Source of the DNA: Verrucomicrobiota bacterium
GTDB taxonomy: Bacteria; Verrucomicrobiota; Verrucomicrobiia; Verrucomicrobiales; Akkermansiaceae
Reading direction: 5' to 3'
NCBI GenBank assembly: GCA_026397695.1
Contig: JAPLUJ010000284.1
Span: 1-21,047, forward strand
DNA length: 21,047 nt
In this document: positions 1 to 7,241 of the stretch, in pieces
Position numbering within the stretch: the stretch's first letter is position 1
Layout: every line of letters starts with the position of its first letter
Notes under the pieces: model-generated
Seen by the model: the letters and a program-made list of their open reading frames with translations, nothing else
Database searches by the model: none
What the model was told of the DNA's origin: nothing
Made by a program: the position numbers and the translations under genes

Positions 1-362
1 AGAATCGGCAGTCCGGTCGCCTTGGATTCCTCCTTGGCTTTGGGCATTTTGGTGAGCCACTTGGCCTTGCGGTTGGCGTCCACGGCGCCCGGCGCTGGTT
101 GGTTGGTGGTTCCGGGTATGGCAGCTTGAGCGGTTGGAGGATTCTTGGTGATATATTCGCGATCCGCCGCGGAGAGCTTGGCTTGGGAATACGGGGTCGT
201 CGTCCCATTGCGCAGGCGCAACATGACGTTGTCACCGTCAACCTTGGTGAGTTCGGCATCGACAATTTTCCCTTCGGTGTTGGTCCAATTACGGAACTCG
301 GCACGCAGCGCGGTGGAACCCATCCATCCAAAAACGATCAAACAAAGTGACAGCGATTTCAT
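1..362 (-). CDS. Secreted SHD1-like/thioredoxin-like protein, 5' part only
   Basis: Translating the minus strand from the ATG at 362 gives an open frame that runs off the left edge after about 120 residues. Residues 1-21 are a signal peptide (MKSLSLCLIVFG..., hydrophobic, ending ALRA). Residues 22-72 match the SHD1-like pattern common in Verrucomicrobiota and Planctomycetota secreted proteins: FRNWT near the start, a VDAEL strand, VMLRLRNG, and LSAADREYI at the end. A Pro/Ala/Thr linker follows, then KWLTKMPKAKEESKATGLPI. That is how the thioredoxin-like domain usually begins in this family, just before its ILLDFTGSDWC-type strand, which would lie outside the window. The likely role is an exported, possibly disulfide-handling protein. 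The catalytic cysteines cannot be seen, so the thioredoxin part is inferred. It lies 108 bp downstream of aat on the same strand. Confidence 0.7.
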   Translation of the reverse strand, partial: MKSLSLCLIVFGWMGSTALRAEFRNWTNTEGKIVDAELTKVDGDNVMLRLRNGTTTPYSQAKLSAADREYITKNPPTAQAAIPGTTNQPAPGAVDANRKAKWLTKMPKAKEESKATGLPI

Positions 363-400
363 GAATGAAAGTACTACCCGAATCCCCGGAAATTTCAAGT

Positions 401-424
401 CTTTTCATAACTCTTTTCATAACT
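401..424. repeat. 12-bp tandem repeat, two perfect copies
   Basis: The unit cttttcataact occurs twice in direct succession (401-412 and 413-424). It sits in the 108-bp spacer between the aat stop and the thioredoxin-like gene start. On the minus strand it lies 39-62 bases upstream of the downstream ATG, where an activator or repressor could bind. A weak minus-strand promoter candidate lies just downstream: TTGAAA, 16 bases, TAGTAC. Function is unknown. Confidence 0.55.
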
Positions 425-470
425 CGACTTCGCCCTCACCTCCGCGACGGCGATGCTCCACCATTTCCCT

Positions 471-1049
471 TCATCGGACCTGCCCCCCGGACAAGACTTC
501 GCGCAGCGCGGCGGTGTATTGGTGGCGGGTGAGTTCATAGCCGCCGAACTGGCGCAGGTGCGCGGTCATCCACTGGGTGTCGAGCAAACGGAAATGGCGG
601 GCTCTCAGGCGCTCGACCAAACCGACCAGCGCGATTTTCGAGGCGTCGGACTTGCGCGAAAACATGCTTTCACCAAAAAACACCCCCGGCAACGCGACCC
701 CATAAAGCCCGCCTTGCAGACCCTCGTCGTCCCAACATTCCACCGAGTGCGCATACCCGGCCGCGTGCAACGCGCAGTAACTTTCTAGAATCACCGCGTC
801 GATCCACGTATCTTCCCGCGCCGCGCACGCAATCATCACCTCGCGGAACGCGGTGTTCCATCTCACATCAAAAGGCTTGCGGCGCAGGCTCCGCTGGAGG
901 CCGCGCGGCACATGAAAACGCTCATCTAACGGAATTAACCCGCGTTGTGCCGGGCAAAACCACAGGATTTCCCCCGCGTGTGCCATGGGAAACACCCCGC
1001 ACGCATAGGCTTCTAACAAAACATCGGCTGGAATGACCTCTGGCACCAT
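471..1049 (-). CDS. aat: Leucyl/phenylalanyl-tRNA--protein transferase
   Basis: Aat moves Leu or Phe from aminoacyl-tRNA onto the N-terminal Arg or Lys of proteins, marking them for ClpS/ClpAP degradation (bacterial N-end rule), in the cytosol. The 192-residue protein is slightly shorter than typical Aat but complete in its core. It has YACGVFPMA near residues 15-23, WFCPAQRG at about 30-37, the central GGLYGVALPGVFFGES block, MFSRKSDASKIAL, and a C-terminal LLDTQWMTAHLRQFGG. The ATG at 1049 is only 6 bp after the folE2 stop, so it is probably the last gene of the queuosine run. A link between Aat and queuosine is not established; both concern tRNA. No missing key residues were noticed. Confidence 0.95.
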   Translation of the reverse strand: MVPEVIPADVLLEAYACGVFPMAHAGEILWFCPAQRGLIPLDERFHVPRGLQRSLRRKPFDVRWNTAFREVMIACAAREDTWIDAVILESYCALHAAGYAHSVECWDDEGLQGGLYGVALPGVFFGESMFSRKSDASKIALVGLVERLRARHFRLLDTQWMTAHLRQFGGYELTRHQYTAALREVLSGGQVR

Positions 1050-1055
1050 GGACTA

Positions 1056-1877
1056 TCAGCTCGCGTCCGTCGCGCGTCCGGAGATCACGGCGAAGGCATT
1101 GTGGTCGTGGATGCTCTCCTGGTTCACCGCCTTGACGGTGAAGGAAGCGACGCGTTTGTCGGCATGGAGGAGGGCGGCGGCGTTGCGCACCACATCTTCG
1201 ACAAATACCGGATGGTCATACGCCTGCATCGTCACGTGGCGCTCGTCGGTGCGCTTGAGCAAGGCATAGACCGGCGCGGAGCCGGACTTTTCGGCAATCG
1301 CGATCAAATCCTCGATGAGGATCAATTCGCATTTGTTGCCCTTGGGTTTCGGGCGGACTTCGAGTGTCACATAACTGCGCTGGTTGTGCGCGCCGTAATC
1401 GCTGATCTCCTTGCTGCACGGGCACAGCGTGGTGACGGGCACGGTCACGCGCAGCACGAAATCATCGGTGGTGCCGTTGGATGTCCCCAGGAACACACAA
1501 TCGCAGCCGACCTTCGCCGCCGCACCCGAGACCGGCGCATGCTTGGTGACGAAGTAAGTAAAGGCGACCTCGATATGCGCCTCTTCGGCATGCAGCCGTT
1601 CCTTGAGGTCATGCAGGATGTCAGGCAAGGTATAGGATGTCACTTCCCCTTCGTGCTTGCTGAGCACTTCCAGAAACCGGCTCATGTGCGTGCCCTTGAA
1701 ATGATGCGGCAGCAGCACCGACATCGACAGGGTGGCCACCGTGGGAAACGGCTTGCCGTGGCGGTCCGTCACCTGGATCGGATAGCGCAGGTCGGACACG
1801 CCGACCTGGTTGATCGCGATGCCACGGGTGTCCGGGGTGGACTGGATATCAGGTAATGGAGATTTGGCGCGAGTCAT
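1056..1877 (-). CDS. folE2: GTP cyclohydrolase I, FolE2 type (type IB)
   Basis: It converts GTP to 7,8-dihydroneopterin triphosphate, the first step shared by folate and queuosine synthesis. The 273 residues match FolE2 along their length: DIQSTPDTRGIAINQVGV near the N-terminus, the LRYPI strand, LPHHFKGTHMSRF at about residues 55-67, the TLCPCSKEISDYGAHNQRS block with its conserved Cys pair near residue 150, and a C-terminal NQESIHDHNAFA. FolE2 enzymes are metal-flexible and often serve when zinc is scarce, replacing FolE. No Zur-like site was recognised. It starts 3 bp after the queD stop and ends 6 bp before aat. Beside queD, queC and queF, its main duty is probably queuosine precursor supply. 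Confidence 0.95.
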   Translation of the reverse strand: MTRAKSPLPDIQSTPDTRGIAINQVGVSDLRYPIQVTDRHGKPFPTVATLSMSVLLPHHFKGTHMSRFLEVLSKHEGEVTSYTLPDILHDLKERLHAEEAHIEVAFTYFVTKHAPVSGAAAKVGCDCVFLGTSNGTTDDFVLRVTVPVTTLCPCSKEISDYGAHNQRSYVTLEVRPKPKGNKCELILIEDLIAIAEKSGSAPVYALLKRTDERHVTMQAYDHPVFVEDVVRNAAALLHADKRVASFTVKAVNQESIHDHNAFAVISGRATDAS

Positions 1878-1880
1878 GGT

Positions 1881-2342
1881 TCAGAAATCGGGTGCGTATT
1901 CAGCCCACGAGGACGTGGTTTCCCACACCCGCACCCGCACCAGGCGGACGCCCGCGGCAAGTCGATAGCGGGCATCGCTGCGCGCGGCATGGGCGGTTAG
2001 AGATTGTGCGGTATGATCGAAAATCGTGCGGGCCATCAATTCGGTGGTCGGGTCCTGGTTTTCAAAGCCGATCACGCGGTCGCCGTAACGGGATTTGAAT
2101 TCCTGATAGGCGGGGTCCGCGGTGTTCATGCACAGCGCGTGGTCGAAGGTTTCCAGCCATTCCCCGACCGCCTCGCTGATGATTTTGAAATCGCAGACCA
2201 TCTGGTTTTCATCCAACTCGTTCGCTTCGATCACCAACTCGACCTTGCGGCTGTGTCCGTGCGGGAAGCGGCACTTGTCCGGATGCTTGGTGAGCATGTG
2301 GCCATTCTCGATTTCCAGGGATTTGCAGATGCGGTAGGGCAT
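1881..2342 (-). CDS. queD: 6-carboxy-5,6,7,8-tetrahydropterin synthase
   Basis: QueD turns 7,8-dihydroneopterin triphosphate into 6-carboxytetrahydropterin, step two of the queuosine pathway, and is a T-fold zinc enzyme. The 153-residue protein has the N-terminal strand ending in NGHML (first zinc His), CRFPHGHS (catalytic Cys and two zinc His), MVCDFKIISEAV, the FDHALCMN block, and a C-terminal VRVWETTSSWAEY with the conserved Glu. The open frame continues upstream inside queC, but homology begins at MPYRICKSLEIE, so the ATG at 2342 is chosen, 19 bp after the queC stop. It is three bases from folE2, whose product is its substrate. Length and motifs are normal. Confidence 0.95.
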   Translation of the reverse strand: MPYRICKSLEIENGHMLTKHPDKCRFPHGHSRKVELVIEANELDENQMVCDFKIISEAVGEWLETFDHALCMNTADPAYQEFKSRYGDRVIGFENQDPTTELMARTIFDHTAQSLTAHAARSDARYRLAAGVRLVRVRVWETTSSWAEYAPDF

Positions 2343-2361
2343 GGATGGGAATGAGTTGAGT

Positions 2362-3042
2362 TCAGGCGGGCCGGGGCAGCGCGGGAGTCTGCTCATAAAC
2401 GGTTGGATCGGGCAAGCCAGCCAAGAGCAACGCCTCGCGCCGCTCGACACATGTGCCGCACACCCCGCAATGGATATTCCCGCCCTTGTAACATGACCAG
2501 GTTTGCGCGAAATCCACGCCCAGCGCGGCCCCGCGGCGCGCGATCCCCGCCTTGTCGAGAGTGATGAACGGCCGCAGCAATTGGATCTTTGCGTAAGTTC
2601 CCGCAGCCATCGCCTCACCCATCGCCCGCAGGAACGGCTCGCGGCAGTCCGGATAGATCGCGTGGTCTCCCGCATGCGCGGCGATCACCACGCCTTCCGC
2701 TCCGATGCTCTCCGCATAACCGGCGGCCACTGCTAACATAATGCCGTTGCGGAACGGCACCACCGTTTGGCGCATCGACGCCTCGGCATAATGGCCGTCC
2801 GGAATCGCCCCGCCGGAGCGTAACAGGTCGGATTTGAACAACTGATCGACGAAGTCCAGCGCCACCGTGTGGTGCGCAATGCCATGACGCCGCGCGTGCA
2901 ACCGCGCAAATGGAATCTCGCAGGCGTTGTGCTTCGCGCCGTAATCGAAGGACAAGCACGCCACCACCTCGTGGGTGCGCATCGCCTCATGCAACACCGT
3001 CACCGAATCCATACCACCACTCAACAGCACACATACTTTCAT
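2362..3042 (-). CDS. queC: 7-cyano-7-deazaguanine (preQ0) synthase
   Basis: QueC uses ATP and ammonia to convert 7-carboxy-7-deazaguanine to preQ0. The 226-residue protein opens with the PP-loop ATP pyrophosphatase motif LLSGGMDSVT, followed by SFDYGAKHNACE, TVVPFRNGIMLAVAAGYA, and DHAIYPDCR. It ends with a zinc-binding cluster, CYKGGNIHCGVCGTCVERR, holding four cysteines. All expected ligands are present. Its ATG overlaps the queF stop by 4 bp (ATGA), a sign of translational coupling. The step before it, QueE (radical-SAM carboxydeazaguanine synthase), is not in this cluster and must be elsewhere if the pathway is complete. Confidence 0.96.
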   Translation of the reverse strand: MKVCVLLSGGMDSVTVLHEAMRTHEVVACLSFDYGAKHNACEIPFARLHARRHGIAHHTVALDFVDQLFKSDLLRSGGAIPDGHYAEASMRQTVVPFRNGIMLAVAAGYAESIGAEGVVIAAHAGDHAIYPDCREPFLRAMGEAMAAGTYAKIQLLRPFITLDKAGIARRGAALGVDFAQTWSCYKGGNIHCGVCGTCVERREALLLAGLPDPTVYEQTPALPRPA

Positions 3043-3425
3043 GACAATGCGGCGGCGGATTCGGGATAGGTGGCTTCCGCCGTCAGCTGCGGCTGCATGA
3101 TGCGCACCAGGTCATCGAGGATCCGGTTGACAATTTCCTCGTTGAACGCCGGCTGGTTCCGATAGGAGGCGAGATAAAACTTGAGACTCTTGGTTTCCAC
3201 GCAGGTGTCGCCGGGAATGTAGCGAATCACGATCCGCGCGCTGTCGGGCTGCCCGGTCACCGGACACAACGAGGAAAATTCCGGACAATTCAGTGTGATC
3301 CAATACCGCCGACCCGGACGCTGGTTAGGGAAAACCTCCAGCCGTGCCTCTTCCGGACACGACGGTAAGCGTGTCTCTGATTTGCCCAGCAGTGAAAGAT
3401 TCTTGAGATCCTCGCGCTCAGTCAT
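3039..3425 (-). CDS. queF: NADPH-dependent preQ0 reductase, short QueF type
   Basis: QueF reduces the nitrile of preQ0 to the aminomethyl group of preQ1, which tRNA-guanine transglycosylase then inserts at the wobble position. At 128 residues it is the unimodular form. It has the catalytic SSLCPVTGQPD block (Cys nucleophile) near residue 50 and the family's signature ETKSLKFYLASYRNQ near residue 77, followed by FNEEIVNRILDDL. QueF and FolE2 share the T-fold, but this one is told apart by the signature motif. It starts 7 bp after the ketopantoate-reductase-like gene and overlaps queC by 4 bp. Its presence argues for tRNA queuosine rather than a preQ0-only end use such as DNA modification. Confidence 0.95.
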   Translation of the reverse strand: MTEREDLKNLSLLGKSETRLPSCPEEARLEVFPNQRPGRRYWITLNCPEFSSLCPVTGQPDSARIVIRYIPGDTCVETKSLKFYLASYRNQPAFNEEIVNRILDDLVRIMQPQLTAEATYPESAAALS

Positions 3426-3432
3426 ATGGCGA

Positions 3433-4362
3433 TTATCGAAATCCGGTCTCGCGGGTCGATGCGATTCTTCGCAATAAATTCTCGGTGTGCGGCATGGCGA
3501 TGCCGGCGGCCTTCGCCCGCCGCACGGGTTCCTGCCAGATCGGGCCCACTTCGAGTTCCCGGCCCTCGATAAAATCGATCATGCTGGACGTCCGATAGGG
3601 CCCCATCGGACGAGTCCTCCCGATGTTGTATGCGATCAAATCATCCCCGAGATCGTGTCCGAGACCGCGTGCCGCCGCGATCACCTCCGCCATCAACACG
3701 CGGATTTCCTGTTCGGTCGCGGCCGATGCCAGCAGCACGTCGGTGGTCACGCCGCCTTCCGCCACCGATAGACCATTGAAGGGAATGTTCCAGACGAGTT
3801 TTTCCCATTGTGATTGTTCCAGATTGTCCACCGCAGCCGCAGGAATTCCCGCCGCCTTGAAGCACCGTGCAATCTCCACCGCGCGTCCCGGCACGCCCGG
3901 CCGCCATTCCCCGATGTCCACCCGCCCGCCTGCCGAGTGGTTCACAAGACCCGGCGCCATCCGGTTGATGCAGACAAAACACAGTCCGCCTAACACCCGC
4001 GCGGGGCCGATGATATCCGCGATGCATTCGCAATTCCCCAAGCCATTCTGCAACGTGAGCACCTGCGTTTGCGCATGCAGCAAGGGCGGCAACACCGCGC
4101 CAAGATGACAGTTCGCCGTGGCCTTCCATGCCACGATCACCAGATCCACCGGACCAATCTCGCCCGCCGTCCGGAATGCTTGGAGCTGCGGCACTTCAAA
4201 ATCGCCATGCACGCTCTCCACCTTCAGTCCGCCCCGCGCAAGCGCCGCATAATCCGCCCGTAACAGAAATCTAACATCACTCCCCGCCGCCGCCAGACGC
4301 CCGCCGTAATACCAACCCACGGCCCCGGAGCCGACCACCGCCACGCTCTTGAATGTCCACAT
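3433..4362 (-). CDS. Ketopantoate reductase-like (ApbA/PanE family) oxidoreductase
   Basis: This is a 309-residue two-domain protein of the 2-dehydropantoate 2-reductase family (NADPH plus ketopantoate to pantoate in coenzyme A synthesis). The N-terminal Rossmann motif is VAVVGSGAVGWYYGGRLA. It is followed by the LTLQNGLGN segment with the family Asn near residue 105, a C-terminal domain beginning at about NLEQSQWEKLVWNIPFNGLS (Lys and Asn of the active site visible), and the ending motif DFIEGRELEVGPIW. These support a working reductase. The family contains many paralogues with other 2-keto acid substrates, so panE is not assigned. It lies one base from the gene upstream and 7 bp from queF, so it is co-transcribed with the queuosine genes, though the two pathways have no known direct link. 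Confidence 0.85.
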   Translation of the reverse strand: MWTFKSVAVVGSGAVGWYYGGRLAAAGSDVRFLLRADYAALARGGLKVESVHGDFEVPQLQAFRTAGEIGPVDLVIVAWKATANCHLGAVLPPLLHAQTQVLTLQNGLGNCECIADIIGPARVLGGLCFVCINRMAPGLVNHSAGGRVDIGEWRPGVPGRAVEIARCFKAAGIPAAAVDNLEQSQWEKLVWNIPFNGLSVAEGGVTTDVLLASAATEQEIRVLMAEVIAAARGLGHDLGDDLIAYNIGRTRPMGPYRTSSMIDFIEGRELEVGPIWQEPVRRAKAAGIAMPHTENLLRRIASTRETGFR

Positions 4363-4363
4363 A

Positions 4364-5413
4364 TCACTCGTCTTTGAATGCCTCGGCGCGGCGTTCGTCG
4401 ATACAGCGGGTCAGCCAGCGGACGAGGTTTTCGGCATCTTCGGATTCATTGCGCAGGGATGTGAGTGCGCCCCAATCAAGCTGCGGCCTGGATTGGGCTG
4501 CGGCGAGCCGGTTGATATCGAGTTTGCCCATGATCGCCTCGGTTTCGCGCGGATGGGCGTTGAGGATGTTCGCCGGGCGCGGCAATTCGTCCAACGCCTC
4601 CGGTGTTAGACCGAACGACGTCACGCCCACCCCGAATGCGGCGCTCAGCCGGCGCAGACTGTCGGCCAGCGCTTCGTCGTCAATGGGTGCGGCGTAGATC
4701 AGTTCGCCGCCTTGCGTCCACATCGAAACCGCGAGCGTCTGATAGAAATCCTCGCGGTAGGTTTGCAGCGACGACTGGATGCGCAGCCTCGCGGCGTGTA
4801 GGCGGAACGGGGCAATGCCCAGGCGTTGCTTGAATGCGAGCATCACCTCATCGAGCGACATCTCTTCGTCGGGCGAGCCGCCGGTTTCCCAATCGACCAG
4901 CACCAACTCGGGATATTTCCATAAATTGCTGAGCGGTGAATGCTTGCCGAATGCCTGGCGGAAGGCAAAGGGGAAACGGCCGTTGATTTCAAAATACCGG
5001 GTGACCACCGCGCGGAATTTCCCGATCCGCAGCATGGTGTTGTCCATGATGTCCTGATCGACGGTGGTGAGTTCGTCGAGCCGGCCCTGGGTCAGCGCGA
5101 GCAACTCCTGCGCACCTGATAGAGCGGGCAATGGCATGCTGCGGCGATAGTACCCCTGACCCTTCTCGACCTTCGCAATCGGCGAGGCCGGATCGCACGA
5201 CATGATGGAAAAATGATACCTCAACGAAGCGTCGGAATAATTTCCCGTCAGTTGCAGGCGGGTCAGACTAATCAACTCGGTGCCTTTGATGGCATCGGCT
5301 GGATTTCCCGGAAGCAAGGCGGGCAGGATATCGGTGAGTTGCTTGCGGAGGCTCATGGGGGATGGCAACGGTTGATGCGTTGTGCCCATCCAATTCACCC
5401 GGCCAAGAATCAT
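4364..5413 (-). CDS. Uncharacterised protein with winged-helix-like N-terminus, first gene of the queuosine run
   Basis: I do not recognise this family. The ATG at 5413 has GAGG four bases upstream and gives 349 residues; an internal ATG at 5356 (MSLRKQLTDILPALLP) also fits the start of the folded region. Residues about 20-90 alternate helices and turns (IKGTELISLTRLQ, SDASLRYHFSIM) and end in GQGYYRR, as a winged-helix DNA-binding wing would. The rest is mixed alpha/beta with YFEINGRFPFAFRQAFGK, YPELVLVDWETGG and SMWTQGGELIYAAPIDDE. The acidic strand and later Trp/Gln-rich strand are loosely like restriction-endonuclease-fold proteins, but no clear PD-(D/E)XK triad was found. It has no signal peptide or membrane segment. 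Being promoter-proximal and one base from the next gene, it could be a local regulator; that is inference. Confidence 0.75.
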   Translation of the reverse strand: MILGRVNWMGTTHQPLPSPMSLRKQLTDILPALLPGNPADAIKGTELISLTRLQLTGNYSDASLRYHFSIMSCDPASPIAKVEKGQGYYRRSMPLPALSGAQELLALTQGRLDELTTVDQDIMDNTMLRIGKFRAVVTRYFEINGRFPFAFRQAFGKHSPLSNLWKYPELVLVDWETGGSPDEEMSLDEVMLAFKQRLGIAPFRLHAARLRIQSSLQTYREDFYQTLAVSMWTQGGELIYAAPIDDEALADSLRRLSAAFGVGVTSFGLTPEALDELPRPANILNAHPRETEAIMGKLDINRLAAAQSRPQLDWGALTSLRNESEDAENLVRWLTRCIDERRAEAFKDE

Positions 5414-5522
5414 CAAGCCTCAAAAATCCGGAATTTTGAAAATTGGCGGTCAGCCCGGCGATTTTTTTGAAGAAATGCGCCGCGAGGCTTGTCGAAACCG
5501 CGGATTGCATCATGCTTCCGTC
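5414..5522. promoter_or_regulatory. Divergent spacer with a 13-bp palindrome
   Basis: This 109-bp spacer separates the left-going queuosine run (start 5413) from the probable original start (ATG 5523) of the right-going LolA-like gene. It is AT-richer than its surroundings. It holds the inverted repeat AATTTT-G-AAAATT at 5432-5444, about 20-30 bases upstream of the left-going start, a fitting place for a regulator site. No convincing -35/-10 pair and no preQ1 riboswitch fold were recognised. Confidence 0.35.
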
Positions 5523-6163
5523 ATGAATTTCAAACCGACCGTCTTTGCACGCTCACCAAGCTCGACGATGGGCTCAGCGGAAATCTCCGCAAGGGCAGCC
5601 AGAAAACCCCGGTCACGCTTTTTCTCAAGGGCAAGGACATCCAGTTCCAGTTCGCGGAAAACAACGGCCCGTGGCGGGTTTTCCACATGCGTATCGGCGA
5701 TGCCACCTTCAATCTATTCGAAATGATTGATGGCAAGACCCGCGGCTTCCCGCCGGGCAAACTCGTCCAAGCCATCGCCGGTACCGATCTAACGTATGAA
5801 GACCTCGCGTTGCGCTTCTTCTACTGGCCGAATCCCAAACTCGAAGGCCAGGAAGACGTCGGCGGGCAACCGTGTTACAAAATCCGCGTCAACAAACCGC
5901 GTGACGCGGTCGGCCGCTACGAGGTCGTCTATGTCTGGGTGCACACGAAATTCGGCGCGTTCATGAAAATCCGCGGCCACGACAAAAACGGCGGCCTCCT
6001 CAAGGAGTTCCAAGTCGAGGACATCATGCAGATCGCCAAGGATGTCTGGACCCTGCGTAAAATGCAGGTGGCTACCCACGATCCCGCCAACGGCCGGCGC
6101 CTGTCCATCACCGATGTCACCTTCGACACCCCGAAAAAAGCCGCGCCTGCCGGCTTGCGTTAG
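5489..6163 (+). CDS. LolA-like outer-membrane lipoprotein-sorting family protein, disturbed N-terminus
   Basis: The body (from about residue 30) matches Verrucomicrobial LolA-like proteins: KTPVTLFLKGKDIQFQF, WRVFHMRIGD, the IDGKTRGFPPGKL segment, IAGTDLTYEDLALRFFYWP, a YVWVHTKFGAFMKIRG strand and a C-terminal VWTLRKMQV strand. Such proteins are periplasmic and bind lipid or lipoprotein in a half-barrel. The readable frame, however, begins at a TTG (5489) and has no signal peptide. In another frame an ATG at 5523 starts MNFKPTVFA, which looks like the beginning of a signal peptide and is well placed in the spacer. The two frames join at about 5541-5560, so an out-of-frame deletion of the rest of the signal peptide is likely. 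Stop is TAG at 6161-6163; pdxH follows 26 bp later. Confidence 0.7.
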   Translation: MSKPRIASCFRHEFQTDRLCTLTKLDDGLSGNLRKGSQKTPVTLFLKGKDIQFQFAENNGPWRVFHMRIGDATFNLFEMIDGKTRGFPPGKLVQAIAGTDLTYEDLALRFFYWPNPKLEGQEDVGGQPCYKIRVNKPRDAVGRYEVVYVWVHTKFGAFMKIRGHDKNGGLLKEFQVEDIMQIAKDVWTLRKMQVATHDPANGRRLSITDVTFDTPKKAAPAGLR

Positions 6164-6189
6164 CAGGCGTGAGAGGTTAGGCCTTGGCC

Positions 6190-6805
6190 ATGGATCTGGC
6201 CGCATTCCGCAAAGAATATTCCGACCGCGGTCTGCACCGTGATGATCTGAATCCGGATCCCGTCGCGCAGTTCAGCGCGTGGTTCATGCACGCCTCCGAA
6301 CTCGCCGTGCCTGAACCCAACGCGATGACCCTCGCCACGGTGGACGAATCCGGCATGCCATGGCAGCGCACGGTGCTGCTCAAATACTATGATCACGACG
6401 GCTTCGTGTTTTTCACTAACTATGGCAGCCGCAAAGCCCAACAGATTGCAATCCACCCGCAAGTGTCCCTGTTATTTCCATGGCTCACGCTCGAACGCCA
6501 GGTCATCATCCAAGGCCGTACCGAAAAAATCAGCACTGCGGAATCATTGCGTTACTTCGCCACCCGACCGCGCGAATCACAAATCGGCGCGTGGGTTTCC
6601 AACACGGAAATTCATCCTCCAGAAACTCGCCGAAATCCGCGAAAAATTCCAACACGGCGAAATCCCGCTGCCCTCTTTCTGGGGCGGCTACCGCGTGGTG
6701 CCTGCTTCCTTCGAGTTCTGGCAGGGCGGCCCGGCCCGCTTGCACGACCGCTTCCTCTACCGCCGCACCGCCACCGCTTGGCACATCGAACGCCTCGCCC
6801 CGTGA
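6190..6805 (+). pseudogene. pdxH: Pyridoxamine 5'-phosphate oxidase, frameshifted by an internal deletion
   Basis: PdxH oxidises pyridoxine or pyridoxamine 5'-phosphate to pyridoxal 5'-phosphate using FMN. From the ATG at 6190 the first frame reads FRKEYSDRGL, the FMN-binding block [34 protein letters not shown] and a [13 protein letters not shown] segment, then loses homology at about 6600. The next frame resumes with [48 protein letters not shown] and ends HIERLAP at 6805. Compared with the E. coli order (GAWVS, KQSSRIS, AR...), seven codons are reduced to one base, so 20 bases are missing at 6600-6602. Both halves are otherwise excellent, so the lesion is recent or is a sequence error. If real, PLP salvage would need another enzyme. 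Confidence 0.88.
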
Positions 6806-6868
6806 AATTCACAACTCAGCGTTTGACCTCGGAAACGCCGTAGTGTCGAGCAAGCCGGATTCCCTGAA

Positions 6869-7034
6869 ATGGTAGGGCGTGGCGGCCTAGCCGCGCCGTG
6901 ACTGGCCTTGCGGCCTGAAAGGACACGGAGGAAGCGCATGGCTAAGCGCTTGGATTTTAGCGAATCAAGCTCCCTCCATTCGCACCGCCATCCGGCGGAC
7001 AAGAGGGACGGCCGAGGCCGACCGTCCCTACCAT
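6869..7034. repeat. Intergenic element bounded by 9-bp inverted repeats
   Basis: ATGGTAGGG (6869-6877) is matched by CCCTACCAT (7026-7034), bounding a 166-bp segment. Each end is itself a hairpin: a GC-rich imperfect stem at about 6875-6897, and GGGACGG/CCGTCCC (7005-7011 with 7022-7028) at the right. Inside is a third hairpin, AAGCGC (6932-6937) with GCGCTT (6946-6951). No open frame of note lies within. It resembles a non-autonomous or REP-like palindromic intergenic element; no transposase is nearby. Whether other copies exist cannot be seen here. Confidence 0.6.
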
Positions 7035-7090
7035 GAGAGAATCGAACTTGCTCGGCCATTCGACCCAAACGAGGTGGTTTGCTGAGTTCT

Positions 7091-7241
7091 GAAATTGTAG
7101 CGGCGCTTGTGAGCGTCGCTGGTTTTCCTGCGAAATTGTAGCGGCGGTTTGTGAGCGTCGCTGGTTTTCGTGCGAATGGCATGCACAAGGAACGCCCCGG
7201 AATAAGTGCGACGGTCACAGACCGCCGCTTGCTACATTTCA
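7091..7241. repeat. Three copies of a second intergenic repeat, two direct and one inverted
   Basis: Copy 1 (7091-7131) and copy 2 (7132-7173) are adjacent and nearly identical, each starting GAAATTGTAGCGGCG and ending in TCGCTGGTTTTC plus TGC. A third, more diverged copy lies inverted at about 7206-7241; its reverse complement begins GTGAAATGTAGC and contains GGCGGTCTGTGACCGTCGC. The direct and inverted copies could pair into a long hairpin. Each unit has internal dyad symmetry around GGCGGT...ACCGTC. This looks like a dispersed short palindromic repeat that has accumulated downstream of the broken pdxH gene. Confidence 0.65.

Noticed and set aside
1101..1856. A 251-codon plus-strand open frame opposite folE2
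   Set aside because: FolE2 on the minus strand is a clear full-length family match; the opposite frame is His/Arg-rich shadow sequence.
2343..2675. N-terminal extension of queD upstream of 2342
   Set aside because: The extension lies wholly in queC coding sequence read in another frame, and QueD homology starts at MPYRICK.
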